Counted from the first letter of the stretch, positions 10,727-21,189 are shown. The stretch is 64,000 nucleotides of DNA from Brachypterus glaber (GCA_958510825.1 OY294048.1:21159589-21223588), one strand, 5' to 3'. A program made the numbers and translations. The notes: a model not told the origin generated them from the letters alone.

Positions 10727-11974
10727 ACTCTCTCTCTTTCTTATTGGCTTTTTTCCTTCGAATAATTTTAATTAGTTCCGTGTTCCAAATTAATCAAAAC
10801 TCTTCAATATTCTTAAAAAGCACTTTTCTTTATTCAGAACTTCAGCACTGTCCACGTTAAATTAAATACACTAGTAAAACAGATTGAATCCTGGGCATAT
10901 TAATGATATAGTAATAATTTTTACTATAGACGAGCGCGCTCTCATTCTCATTCGTCAGGCAGGATGCGAGCAAGTGAGAGGCACAATAGTCTATTTATTT
11001 TTTATTTATTTATTTATTTTGTACAAAGAGTTTACAATTTAAAGAAATATTACTTAAAATTACTTATAGGTACTACTCCATAGGATTGTACATTTTATAG
11101 TACATTTTATAGTGAACAAAAATTTACTAACTTCATTATTTTTTCAGACTTGGCCTCCTTCCAGTTCTTTTCTTTTATTAATATTACTGTATCGTCAGCG
11201 TAGCATACGATTTTGACTTCGTCACTAATACTCAATAAACTATTCACATATATTAAAAATAGGACAGGTCCCAGAACAGAACCATGTGGAACACCGCAGT
11301 CAACTGTCCCCTCGCAACTAAAAGTATTCATTATTTTAACTTTTTGTCTTCTTTCTGTTAGATAAGATTTAAACAAATTGTATACGATTCCTGTTATTCC
11401 TATGTTACGTAGTTTAGACAGCAGACTGAGGTGGTCCACAGTATCGAAGGCCTTTGACAAGTCTAAGAAAATTGCTAGTGGTTTGAAACTTTTTATTAAA
11501 AACTCTCTCACGTCGCCAACAGCGTCTCCAGTACTACAGCCCTTTTTAAATCCAAATTGAGCATTAGAAATAATTTTGTTTTTATCCAGATGCTTCCACA
11601 GTCGATTTTTTATACATTTCTCCACAAATTTACTTAAAGCACTTGTAAAACCTATTGGTCTATAATTACAAGCTTCGTTCTTATCACCAGCTTTATGCAG
11701 ACGGCTATAGCAATGTTGATGCTGTGCAGCTATATTGGCTCCGCCGAAACGGCCTTTTAGCGCAAAAACCTTACAAAGACTGCAGAAAGAGAGAGAGAGA
11801 GATAGAGCGGAGAGAGAGATAGAGCGGAGATAGAGCGGAGAGAGAGATGGAGCGGAGAGAGATAGAGCGGAGAGAGATAGAGCGGAGAGAGATAGAGCGG
11901 AGAGAGATAGAGCGGAGAGAGATAGAGCGGAGAGAGATAGAGCGGAGAGAGATAGAGCGGAGAGAGATAGAGCG

Positions 11975-12022
<48 letters not shown>

Positions 12023-15000
12023 TAGAGAGAGACAACAGAAAATAAAATTAAAATGTTCTTTTAGACGCACCTATTTCTAGATTGCGTTTAAAATAATACT
12101 TATATGCTATATCTTCTTTACTTAAAAAGATATTAGTCCAAATTTAAAATTTTTCCAAAGTTTAAAAATTTTGCTTAAATAAAGAATTTTTGATAAAAAC
12201 TTATTGAGAAATCGCTAAAATAATTAAATATGAACGAAAAACTGAATAAAAGTTAACACGTTCGCTGCCGCCCATATAAATAGACCAGGTGCCGGACTAC
12301 TTTTTTGCAATGGTATTCAAGTCTACAGTGAGTCATTAGTTGTCGGCAGCGAATGTATTAACTTCTAACGTTTCGGGATCTAATCCCCTTTTCAAAGAAA
12401 AATATTAGTTTTTGAAAGAATTTGTGCAATATTTGGTTTTATCAATCAAAATATTTTTATCCACTCTAATTCGTGGTGTATAACGCGTTGCGTTTACCTC
12501 GCATAAGGTAGCACAGTCGAAAAAAAAAAGCGATTGGGCTTGGATACGTCCAGACGGTTCCCAATTCCCTAGGAAAATTGAGTTAACTCAAAGAATAACA
12601 GAAGTTAGTGGAAGTGGAAGGAAAAAACCCACAAATTTATTTGAAATTGGAACGCGTTGCGTTGGTTCACTTAGGATACGTGTACCTTCATTAATTTTTA
12701 TTTTAGCTTTAATGGTGACCTTCTAGGAAAAATTATGAATTTGGTTTTGAGAAATAATGATTTTGAAAAAGCATGTATTATTATGACGAAATTAGATAAA
12801 GATCACAGCAGTATTTTAGGTGTTCCAAAATTGGATTCTCTATCTTTGTTTGTTGATCATTGTATACTACAGAAATCACCTTCAAGAGCAATAGTAAGTA
12901 TAGTATTTGCAAACATTACAGGCATCTGGTCACTGAGTGACCGTCACTTATATTTTCTCGTTTGTGCGCTGATGTTTTCATAGCATCCAAGACAGGCACA
13001 AAGTGTGACGCAGACGGCTCTACTATTTGAGAATACAATAGAGACCTTTTGTTATTATTTCGCATGCCCCTAATTGACAGAAAACAATATACTTAGGCTT
13101 TTTATTTGTACAAAAAGTGTGTTAAGATGCGCGCGCATATGGCTAACTTTTTATTTGTACCAAAAGTGTGTTAAGATGCGTGCGCATATGGCTAATCCTA
13201 AGAAACATACACTTTAAATTTATCCTAGAAGCCAATCAGAAATTACCTATGATTTCAACCTTAATTCGCAGTGAGCCGATCGGTCAAAACTTTTAAATAT
13301 TATAAAAGCTTTAAAATTCTTAAATATATTTCATTTAATAAAAATTTATAACTTTTATGTAAATTTTTTCTACTTCAAAAAATTTTGGGTCCACCTATGT
13401 TAAGATTTGAAAGAATTTTTAAATTGGTAAATGAAAGTCACCGACTTTAATAAAAAATGGACTGGACTGACGGAGTCCATTTTAGTTAAGAAATTTTAAC
13501 CTTTGTAATTTATTCGGTATATTGTTAAGTAGTAATAAATTACCTTTCGGCGGTACAACTGATGTGGCAATACTTAGATAGTGCTATTTAATTGATGCGT
13601 TGGTTGACCCAGATTTTACTAAAGTCTAGTGACTCAGTATAGTAGCCAACATGATTAATTACGATACTAATTGTTATAAATTAAGTTAAAAGGTTTTTGC
13701 AATTAAATTTATATTTATGACTATTTCGGGTATATAAAGCCAAATTTTTAGTCAAAATTATTCAACTTATCCGCGAAAGTTAGTTCTTTGAATCTAATGA
13801 ATCTAAGATTAATGTAATATAAGTGACTGTTATTAATATTGCATTTTTGAAACTTAGATAATTTGGCAGACTAACATCTCTACTCTAAATTTATCTACTC
13901 CCTAACATCCCTACTCCATAACATCCCTACTCCACAACAACTCTACTCCATAACATCTCTACTCCATAACATCTCTACTCCGTAACAACTCTACTCCGCA
14001 CTATATGCACTAGATTAGCCACTTGTCTTAACTCAAATGAATATTTGTCATGCTAAGTCACTGTCAAATATGAATTTAATTTATTAATTACTTACTTATT
14101 AGTGCATATTAAGAGTACGCGGTCATTGTGGCTTTTAGAATAATTCATTTATGATTGTTCTAGATTTGAATTTAAAGATAAACGTTTTCTACAAAAAAAA
14201 TAAAATAATCTAGAAGAAGAAGATTCTTTGTTCTTTGAACTGCTCATTTATTATTAAGTGGCTAATAAAGTCCTTATAGTGTGGAGTAGAGTTGTTACGG
14301 AGTAGAGATGTTATGGAGTAGAGATGTTACGGAGTAGAATTGTTGTGGAGTAGGGATGTTATGGAGTAGGGATGTCAGGGAGTAGAGAAATTTAGAGTAA
14401 AGATGTTAGTCTGCCGATAATTTAACTATCCAAATAATTATTAACATTTTTATTTAATTGTGAAGACAGAACTTTTATGTTTTAAATATGGACTTTAAAG
14501 TTATAAAAATATGTTATCAACAGCCAGACTTATTGGAACGCGTTTCAGGCAATAAACTTTTATAAATGAATTTTAAATTGAAGTTAAAATTTCTGTTATG
14601 GTGACACAGCATTTAAAACATGAAAACTAGTTAATAGATTTAACTTAGAAAAATAAGCATAGAGTAATAAGACCAAATGTAATGACTTGGAATAATGTTA
14701 TTAAATTTAGTTAGTAATTAAAAGCAAAATCCATTAACACGGTCTAAACCCGAAAGTGAAAGTTCTTTATATCTTAATGGCCGTGAAAGCTTAAAATCTA
14801 AAATAGCACTTCCGTTATACGAATTTGCTCCCTTATACAGAAGTACTTGAACTTCTAAATATTATTTATGAATCGTCTTGTAAGAAAACTACCAAAGGTT
14901 CAACGATTGACTAATGGCTACTTGCACCAACTAGGATTATCTCGACTAAACCGAGTTTAAGTTAAAAATGCTGCGTTTTTCGATTGGTTGACCGTCAATT

Positions 15001-15420
15001 TAATCCAAGTTTAAAGTTAAACCATCGTTGGTGCAAGTGGCCCTTGGTGCTGTTAATATAAACACAGGCGACCGAGTTAACTAGATCAATCTAAAATACC
15101 ATCTAGAAAGAAATAATGAAACTTAAATATATATTAAAATATAATATCTGGTAGAAAGTCGTTTCGTAACAACTGGAGAGGCGCCAATGCGGCCAAGCGG
15201 AAAAAAAAATTGGTCTTTCCTTCCCGTGGACTTCTCCAGGCTGGCTCATATTTAAAAAATATACTTTTTTTTTCAGAATTGTATCCAGTATTGCGCTGAC
15301 AGTGGCTATACAGAAGCCAGCACATTAGCAGCAAGGTTGAATGAAAAACTTACATTAGATGAAAATCATTTAAATAGTATATCAAAAATTGTTGGAGAAA
15401 TAGGTATTAGAAAAAAATGA
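7058..15420 (+). CDS. PTCD3: PTCD3-like pentatricopeptide protein (mitochondrial ribosomal protein mS39), last four coding exons
   Basis: Coding exons 7058-7277, 9932-10339, 12707-12893 and 15277-15420 join in phase (splice phases 2, 2 and 0) into about 318 residues ending at TGA 15418-15420. All introns are GT-AG. The joined text follows the C-terminal half of animal PTCD3. Points of match are a segment around FFVTAMDICR...LRDIDLA, a junction reading IYYS followed by a helical 'FVPHIYVPEP' stretch, and a last region with SPSRAI. PTCD3 is a PPR-type RNA-binding protein of the small mitochondrial ribosomal subunit. Upstream exons, including the start and targeting peptide, are outside the window, probably left of the LTR retrotransposon. 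Assignment is from remembered family features, not a search. A poly(A) signal AATAAA lies at 15454-15459. Confidence 0.75.
7300..8160. repeat. Interspersed inverted-repeat element in a PTCD3 intron
   Basis: Begins near TACAGGGTGATTCACC. A segment at about 7365-7445 recurs in reverse complement at about 8068-8137 (both contain the word for 'ACCAGCTTTT' or 'AAAGCTAGTGG' next to an AATAGACCC-type word). A related copy of the left end sits at 45000-45110 in CDK8 intron 5. No coding content was seen. Confidence 0.5.
8198..8507. mobile_element. Small inverted-repeat element (MITE-like) with GGCCGTAACTAG ends
   Basis: The left end TTGAAGGTCAGGGCCGTAAC and the right end are inverse complements over about 22 bases with two or three differences, ending in GTTACGGCTCTGTACC. 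The interior (about 270 bases) has a 64-codon open frame without recognisable features. No clean target duplication was seen, so the superfamily is not assigned. Confidence 0.5.
8690..9255. repeat. Imperfect palindrome (foldback) in a PTCD3 intron
   Basis: Sequence at about 8700-8830 is repeated in reverse complement at about 9100-9245. Both arms contain the TTTTTTCGATA-type word, the ATATGGCTCTGA-type word and CGCATGTGTT or its complement. Probably a degraded transposon; no ORF. Confidence 0.5.
9256..9931. other. AT-rich intron sequence
   Basis: Homopolymer-rich DNA (long T and A runs at 9610-9700) with nothing recognisable before the exon acceptor at 9931. Confidence 0.4.
9932..10339 (+). 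CDS. PTCD3: PTCD3 exon
   Basis: The acceptor is TTTGTTGTCAG ending at 9931 and the donor GTAAGA begins at 10340. The reading continues in phase from the previous exon (codon TA|C) and leaves two bases (AA) for the next. Codon use and base composition are clearly coding. It contains the helical repeat region with FVPHIYVPEPG and the YIPKLWTDM segment typical of PTCD3. Confidence 0.78.
10340..10674. other. Intron with two ACAGGGTGT words
   Basis: The short word TACAGGGTGTT occurs at 10396 and 10508. The same ACAGGGTG motif marks edges of interspersed repeats elsewhere in the window (7301, 36785, 37627, 45658). Otherwise featureless. Confidence 0.3.
10675..10723. repeat. (GA)n microsatellite
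   Basis: About 24 uninterrupted GA dinucleotides, followed by GGGGACTCTCTCTCTTTC, which can fold back on the end of the run. Confidence 0.95.
10993..11706 (-). mobile_element. LINE (non-LTR retrotransposon) reverse transcriptase fragment with (TAAA)n tail
   Basis: On the minus strand an open frame from about 11706 to 11107 encodes RT motifs in order. These are NYRPIGFTSALSKFVEKCI, a QFGFKKGCST block, FLDLSKAFDTVDH, a VPHGSVLGPVLF block and the catalytic CYADDT. These are RT domains of the Jockey/CR1/RTE kind. The start is lost (5' truncation, usual for LINEs) and the coding part stops soon after the catalytic motif. The 3' end (plus-strand 10994-11020) is a run of TTTA units, that is a TAAA tail. 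It sits antisense inside a PTCD3 intron. The fragment is dead. Confidence 0.85.
11786..12033. repeat. GA-rich minisatellite, 15-bp unit
   Basis: Between about 11846 and 11975 the 15-base unit ATAGAGCGGAGAGAG repeats about eight to nine times. Simple GA runs lie on both sides. The unit length is divisible by three, which opens long meaningless frames on both strands. Confidence 0.9.
12257..12357. mobile_element. 101-bp MITE with TTAA target duplication (piggyBac-like)
   Basis: Ends are CACGTTCGCTGCCG and its near inverse CGGCAGCGAATGTA, flanked on both sides by TTAA (12253-12256 and 12358-12361). TTAA duplications are the hallmark of piggyBac and a few other superfamilies. It lies in the PTCD3 intron before the third visible exon. 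Confidence 0.6.
12707..12893 (+). CDS. PTCD3: PTCD3 exon
   Basis: The acceptor is TTTTATTTTAG ending at 12706 and the donor GTAAGT begins at 12894. The first base completes an AAC codon. The exon encodes a helix-turn-helix pair ending in SPSRAI and finishes in phase 0. Confidence 0.76.
13098..13195. repeat. Two tandem 49-bp units
   Basis: Units 13098-13146 and 13147-13195 are nearly identical. Each contains TTTTTATTTGTAC and GTGTTAAGATGCG followed by GCGCATATGGCTAA. Located in the last PTCD3 intron. Confidence 0.85.
13865..14415. mobile_element. 551-bp hAT-like MITE whose inverted repeats carry a minisatellite
   Basis: Ends GGCAGACTAACATC and GATGTTAGTCTGCC are flanked by the identical 8-base word GATAATTT (13857-13864 and 14416-14423). 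An 8-base duplication suits hAT or P-type elements. The inverted arms (13865-14024 and 14255-14415) are about 160 bases long and about 93% alike by eye. Each arm contains six to eight copies of a 16-17-base unit of the form ACATCTCTACTCCATA. The core is AT-rich with no ORF. Confidence 0.75.
14730..14805 (+). mobile_element. Short 3' fragment of a Penelope-like element
   Basis: About 75 bases containing ACACGGTCTAAACCCGAAAG match, in reverse complement, the tail of the Penelope-like copy at 21190-21255. Only the extreme 3' part is present, as expected for a 5'-truncated insertion. Confidence 0.55.
14915..15043. mobile_element. Tourist/Harbinger-like MITE, degenerate copy
   Basis: Member of the family with ends GGGCCACTTGCACCAAC; here the left end has decayed to TGGCTACTTGCACC. 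The interior carries the family words CGAGTTTAAGTTAAAAATGC and TTTAATCCAAGTTTAAAG. It lies 230 bases before the last PTCD3 exon. Confidence 0.7.
15277..15420 (+). CDS. PTCD3: PTCD3 terminal coding exon
   Basis: The acceptor is a long T tract ending in TTTCAG at 15271-15276. The exon has 48 codons including the stop TGA. It carries a last helical pair (starting NCIQYCADSGY) and a short basic tail (GIRKK). AATAAA lies 34 bases after the stop. Confidence 0.76.
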   Translation, partial: NCIQYCADSGYTEASTLAARLNEKLTLDENHLNSISKIVGEIGIRKK

Positions 15421-15524
15421 TTTGAGAAAAATATATTTGTTATATTAAGTTTTAATAAAAAAAAATTGTTATAAATTTAAACACATTTTATTTCAATAAA
15501 CGTAATTCAGCCGCTAGATAAACT

Positions 15525-15690
15525 GGCCTGGGGGGTCTATTCTGGTTTCGAGCGGATTTTTCCGCCTGATATTTCGGTGAATATGGGCGGAGCTAAACGA
15601 TCTAGGCCAATCATCAAAAGAACTACTATGAAGTTAGCTTTTATCGGAATAAAAATCACCGAAATGAGAATAGCTACCCAGGGCCCGAGA
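15525..15690. repeat. Possible small inverted-repeat element after PTCD3
   Basis: A left word GGGGGTCTATTCTGGTTTCG resembles the inverse of a right word ending CCGAAATGAGAATAGCTACC. No target duplication is clear and both arms are diverged. The rest of 15460-16098 is AT-rich and featureless. Confidence 0.35.
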
Positions 15691-16098
15691 GTCGTGTAAT
15701 CTAGCTGATCTGTACTGCAAAAAATATATATATTTTTTACATTTTTACTTTTTTAAATAAAAATATTAAATCCTAAAAATTTATCAAATTTTTGCCGCCA
15801 CATATGGCGTATATCCGTCATTTTGAATTTTTTATTTGCAATAATGGATTCGCGAATAAATATCTAGTGCATTTTGAGAATATTGTGACCGCGGTTACAA
15901 TATTCTTAAAATATACTAGAATCTAGTAACTTGATATCAATTTTTACCAAAATGCATTATCGATTTTTACCAAAATGCATTAAAATTCAACAAATTTTAC
16001 TGCAATATTTGATCCGCCATTTTAATTTTCAATAATGGAATCAGTTTCAGCATCCTCAAAAACCCTCTGATAGGTATTAATTTTCAACAAAATACATT

Positions 16099-16263
16099 CA
16101 GGTCTATTCACGTGCGTAAACAATATTGCTATTTTGAAAATATTGGCAAAAATCGCATGCGAATTTGACCCCTATTGCCTTTGGCAATACTGGCCAAAAT
16201 CGCATACGATTTTTGGCAATATTGCCAAAATAGCAATATTGTTTACGCACGTAAATAGACCTG
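16099..16263. mobile_element. 165-bp palindromic MITE
   Basis: Near-perfect hairpin. Both arms begin CAGGTCTATT(C/T)ACGTGCG and run through TAAACAATATTGCTATTTTG for about 75 bases. A solitary relative of the end (CAGGCCTATTCACACGTACG) appears at 53639. Confidence 0.75.
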
Positions 16264-16459
16264 ATTCACCAATTTTTAACTTTTAAAAATTTAAAATGGC
16301 ATATTCAATATGGCGGGAAAATTTGGCTGTTTCTTCTGGGTAAGTCACTTAAAATAGCGTTTCTTTAAATATTTACAGATTTATTAAATACATGTCAAAT
16401 ACCTAGAATTAACCGCATTATGGGGAAAAATATATATTTTCGAGTACGGGCCTCGATAA

Positions 16460-16594
16460 GGGCCACTTGCACCAACTCTTAAACTGGGGTTATCTGAACT
16501 AAACTGAGTTTGAGTTAAAAATGCCGCCTTTTGATTGGTTAACCGTCAATTTAATTTAAGCTTAAAGTTAAACAATTGTTGATGCAAGTAGCCC
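16460..16594. mobile_element. Tourist/Harbinger-like MITE with TAA duplication
   Basis: 135 bases from GGGCCACTTGCACCAAC to GATGCAAGTAGCCC, flanked by TAA on both sides (16457-16459, 16595-16597). Three-base TWA duplications and GGG ends are typical of PIF/Harbinger-derived Tourist MITEs. Confidence 0.8.
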
Positions 16595-16812
16595 TAAACC
16601 AGTTCGTGCCTAAAAGTGGTACTAGTTATTTTTGAGCAAAAATGCCAAATTTTAGCTAAATTAAAAACTCGGTCCTCTGCGGATCACTAGATTAGTGCAT
16701 GCCCTATAGCGAACCCAGGTTATAACCTGGGTCTGCCAGTTGCCGCCTCTACAGGGACAGTCTCTATGCGACCCTCCCTTCTAAATATAAAAAATAATAA
16801 AGCTTGTGTGGA
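16595..16812. other. Spacer with a perfect 20-bp palindrome
   Basis: ACCCAGGTTATAACCTGGGT at 16713-16732 is its own inverse complement. No other feature is seen. It may be a fused pair of CCCAGGT ends. Confidence 0.4.
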
Positions 16813-17592
16813 CCCAGGTAGCAAAATAACATGACATTCACGTGAAAGTCACGTTAATATGTGACATGTGATGTTAAGATTGTAGTCTCATTTAACAAGA
16901 ATGTAGCATTTTGGGGATGTCCTAAGTCCGCCCCTAATAACATCACACAATGACATCCCGAAAATAACGTGTTTGTGACATCATAAATCCACATTCCTGT
17001 TATATCTAATATCTTATGGATGCCGTTACTGGTACTTTAATATTTAAATAATATCCTGGGATATTAGATTTTTCTAAATTAAAACCATTAAAAACGCTAT
17101 AACAATATAAAAAAAATCGGATTTAAAATCAATCAGTAATTGAAACAATCACAGATTGAAACAGATAGATTCTAAATACGAAATTGCAGATTAAGCGGAG
17201 AATATATTCCTTTAATCCGTGTCCGTGGTCTTGAGAAGCCCGGCAGAGCCCCCTATCCATTGGAAATCGTATAATGTGTATACAATTTCCTTATAATAAT
17301 TTACTCTATCAACATCATCTTATATCGATTTTTTTGCTTCAAACGTCGGTGAGAAGAAAAATAACATGACATTCACGTGAAAGCCACGTTAATATGTGAC
17401 ATGCGATATATTCACAGCGTTGCTAAATATTTGTTATTAAATAACATGGTTGTCACGTCACACGTGTTACGTTGCAAATGTGATGTTAAGTACATGTTAT
17501 TTTTCAATATTATGTGATGTTATGATTTAGTTTAAAAATACACCCAAAAGTGATGTTAATTTCTTGTAATATAACATCCCTTGCTACCTGGG
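16813..17592. mobile_element. CCCAG-family element A, copy 1 (780 bp, uninterrupted)
   Basis: Ends CCCAGGTAGCAA and TTGCTACCTGGG, flanked by GA on both sides (16811-16812 and 17593-17594). Subterminal regions are packed with words such as TAACATGACATTCACGTGA and its relatives in both orientations. No ORF, so non-autonomous. It is the inverted counterpart of copy 2 (21709-23354) and preserves the empty site (TA at 17173-17174) where element B is inserted in copy 2. Confidence 0.8.
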
Positions 17593-18053
17593 GATTGTAC
17601 TGAAACTAAAAAAAAAGCGGTTTCGGCATAGGTCCACCTAATAATTCTTAAATATTGGCATGCTACCCAGTCCGCACAAATTCATGGCAGGTACATGGCA
17701 GGTACATAACCACTGTTCTATGTGATGTTGCAGCCATGTTATTTTTATAGTCCATGTACAGTCCTTGGACTTTAACAATTCCGCCTCAAATTATGTATCA
17801 GGTACATAACATGTAACATATCAGCTACATACCAGGTACATAACATATTATATAACATTTGCAATATGGATGAGAGGTATCAGCCATGTCGTTTTTATAC
17901 TCCTTGATATGTAGCAGAAACATACCAAATACATCATAAGTTATCCCTTGCCATATGGATGAGAGGTCTTTAATACATTAAAATTATATGGGTGATATGT
18001 AACATGGATGTTATAATGTCCGTTTAAATTCCCCCGGCAAATATAAACTTCCA

Positions 18054-18120
18054 ATTTCGAATAGGTAAATGATACACAAATATGAAATACATATTTGTGT
18101 GCCACTTACCTATTCGAAAT
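18054..18120. repeat. Hairpin with 31-bp arms
   Basis: ATTTCGAATAGGTAA starts the left arm and TTACCTATTCGAAAT ends the right one. The loop is about five bases, with three or so mismatches. It lies inside the long element B copy. Confidence 0.8.
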
Positions 18121-18424
18121 CTAAAGTCGATATCTACAGGGTCCGGTCGAAGTCTTAATTTCGTTTATTTTGCAAAAATAAAAATATATCTTAAACTGAC
18201 ACTCGGTTGTCCTGCTAGGTATACACACAAAAAAATTAAAACTACATATTACATATTCTGAATAAAATATATTTTAAAAAAGGTAACTGTTTGTACATTT
18301 TTTTTAAAAACGTAAAATAAATAAACCTATTCTGAAAAAAAAATATATTTAAAATAAAAAAAAAAAACGTAATAATGCATTTTTCGAGGGGTAAATCTCA
18401 TACGAACTCGCGTACACCAAATTT

Positions 18425-18545
18425 TGCATTACCCAAGATTTGGCAAGATTTCGCGGGAGTTGGCAAGTTTTCGCGGGAGTTGGCAAGATTTCGCAGGATT
18501 TTGAAATATTTTGGGGGATTTCGCAAGATTTCTCGCAAAGTCTAA
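18425..18545. repeat. Short direct repeats of AAGATTTCGC type
   Basis: Four to five imperfect units around TTGGCAAGATTTCGCGGGAG. The same word recurs at 19410-19470. No function is evident. Confidence 0.6.
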
Positions 18546-19095
18546 AAAAAACTAAATAATTTTACATTTTCAAGTATAATATACTTAGTATATATATATT
18601 ATACGTTTTTGCGTAAATTACACAAAAAAAAATTCATTTAAAATCTCTAAGAATAAAATAAATACAGCGCCACACAAAAAAATGGATCTTCAAAGGACTC
18701 GACTAGTCAATTCCTATATATTTTGATCCGCTGAATGCGAATGTGAGGTCGAAATTTAAAAGTTTTTAAAAAGACCTCAAAAAACCTAGCAAAAGAGTAC
18801 AAAAAGGATGTTTTTTTGAGTTTATTTTGAAAATGGGACCCAATTTTTAAACTCCGACTCGGATTAAGCGGCAGACAGACTAGACGAGTCTGTCGGAGAT
18901 CCAACTTTAGTTTGTGTAACTGTGATATTAATAAAACATTTTTTACAACTTTTTTCACCAATATTACCGCGTCCCACTGAAATATGACATAAGTAGTACT
19001 TCTGGTGTACCACACCTATAATATGGATGCTTTTGTTTCGGCAGTTTAAGAGTTACAATATTATGTTAACCTATGCTACTGAGAGTAGCCGGTGA

Positions 19096-19333
19096 GGGAA
19101 CGTTCAAGTATTATGTAACGCAAATTGTGCCAAAATTCATACACTTCATACCCCGGCTCTCGCGTTATTATAGATTATAGAGATTTCATATTTTGTCTAC
19201 CCCCGTAATAGGGGGTGTGTTAGGGGGCGTAGCCAAAATATAAAATCTCTACAGCCTTAAATAATGCGAAAACCGGGGTATGAAGTGTATGAATTTTGGT
19301 ACAATTTGCGTTACATAATATTTGAACGTTCCC
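19096..19333. mobile_element. 238-bp palindromic MITE with TGA duplication
   Basis: Ends GGGAACGTTCAAGTATTATG and its inverse, flanked by TGA on both sides (19093-19095, 19334-19336). The arms extend through ATTCATACACTTCATACCCC. A second copy lies at about 57041-57278, and solo ends are at about 48890-48916 and 54650-54670. Confidence 0.75.
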
Positions 19334-21189
19334 TGATGGTACCGTGTAAAAAATACCGAGAGTCGCCGGTGACTCTCATGATAGCCAACGTGTTAATTAT
19401 TTAAGATTTCGGGAATTTCGCAAGATTTCGCGAGGGTGGTACACAAGATTTCGCAGGAGATTTAGCTCGCAAAATACATTTAGAACAAGTTTTAGTTTTC
19501 TTCAGCCTTTTACATTAAGGATCCCAACTCCTTGAGGATAAATAAATAAAAAAAGTATATCTCTTTTTCATCAAAGTTGTCACATAGAACCTGATAATTC
19601 TCAGCAAACAGCTTACCCATAAATATAGATTAACATACCACAATGACTTCAAATGTTCTCCATTTATTTTATCTATCCGTTTTTATAGGTAATAGGTACC
19701 TTTTTTTTGCAATTAATTGGGAAACATTTTTTGTGTTGGGATACATCATCCATCCCATGGGATGGAATCTCACTGACGTCATCATTTCCAATAAATGACA
19801 CAACTGCATATTCCAATTTACTAAAAAAGTATAATCCATTATAATTTGAAATCTTATTTTGAGGTTAATTTTAAAAAAAGTATTACGATTATGTAGATTA
19901 TAAAACTTGTATAAACTAATAATTAGTTTTATTACTAACCTATCATAAAACACTCTCCAAAAAATAGCTTTTGCAACACAAAAATTAACAACAACAAACA
20001 CTATTCCGTTAATTATGACGCCATACTCTACTACTAGATTGCTTGGCGGGAACTTCAAAATTCTAATTTCTATTTCCAAGAAATCACAATGTGATGTCAT
20101 CTCTGATTTCTGTATTTTACAAGATATTACATAATTATAATTATAGTTATACCATGAATGCGGATAGGCGTATTCAACGATTATGGGAATTTGTAGATTT
20201 CCAAAATAAGTTTAAAAAAGTAAATTTGATTTAACCAATAATAATAATAATAACTTATTTGTGAGTTTTATCCGAGTCGAACCAAACTGAAGTTTGAAAC
20301 AAGCAATATTAAAAAAAATCATAAAAAATGAAAAAAAATTGTTTTTTTTTTAAAGATCTTTTTTGAAAAACGAAAAATTATTGAAAAAAATATAAATTAA
20401 ATTTTTCAAAAAAAGTTTTCAAAAAAACTAAAATTTTTTTCAAAATTTTTAATATTTTTTGTTTTTGTAGAATTGATTTTTATAATAAAAGTAATTTTTC
20501 CTTAAAAAATTACGTTAATCGGAATATTTTTTCAGCTTTTTTCGATTTTTTTTTTAAACTTTATCCCTCCATAAATTTTTTGTTTTTGGTGGGATTACTT
20601 TCAAAAATAATAGGGATCTCGGATTTTTCCTGAAAATTTCAAGTCGACCGGATTATTATTATTAACCTGTACATACGGTCACCATATTATGGTTAATTCA
20701 TAACATTTTATGTATCTGGTATGTTCTCATACCATATATATGATATATAACATGCAATATTGCATGTTATGTATCATACATATGTATGTTACATCTTATG
20801 TAATATGGCACATGTAACTTAAAAAATCTTTCTGTTATAGGGCATGTTATGTAGCATACATATGTATGTTACGTCTCATGTAATATGGCACTTGTTACCT
20901 AAACAATCTTTCTTTGTGATGTTGCATCCATGTATGTGCGGACTGGGTAGTTATTGATCACCCTGTATAATACAATTTTTATTTATAGCATAGATTAAAT
21001 CTTAATGATTTTCATTGATGCTGTTGAATAGCAGCTGTTTAAAAATATAATTTTATTCAAAAAAAAAAAAGGTTCCCGACCGGGTTTGTGCTTATTGCGA
21101 CCCTGTTGTGGCTAGTGCTTAGTCCGATCCTGTTTTTTTAAACCGCTTCCGCTTAAGGCAATGTTGCCGTATGTATTTTATTTTAGATT

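Larger units (their letters stand above)
17666..20947. mobile_element. CCCAG-family element B, long copy (3.28 kb)
   Basis: Ends CCCAGTCCGCAC and GTGCGGACTGGG, flanked by TA (17664-17665, 20948-20949). The first about 200 and last about 270 bases match the 864-bp copy at 22129-22992 (ACATGGCAGGTACATAACC words at the left, repeated TACATATGTATGTTAC words at the right). The middle is unrelated and contains a hairpin, a TGA-flanked MITE, reiterated AAGATTTCGC words and two minus-strand open frames (18707-19015, 19669-20100; 102 and 143 residues) with no recognisable motif. Either a longer relative or a short element expanded by later insertions. Confidence 0.65.

Noticed and set aside
10724..10992. 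A regulatory or RNA gene in the patch with GACGAGCGCGCTCTCATTC
   Set aside because: GC-richer than its surroundings but with no tRNA, snRNA or element ends that I could recognise.
11757..12080. Overlapping frames coding Ser-Leu or Glu-Arg repeats
   Set aside because: Artefact of GA-rich simple repeats with a 15-bp unit, open on both strands.
16713..16732. Perfect 20-bp palindrome as an operator or binding site
   Set aside because: It is composed of CCCAGGT ends like those of the adjacent element A, so a transposon footprint is more likely.
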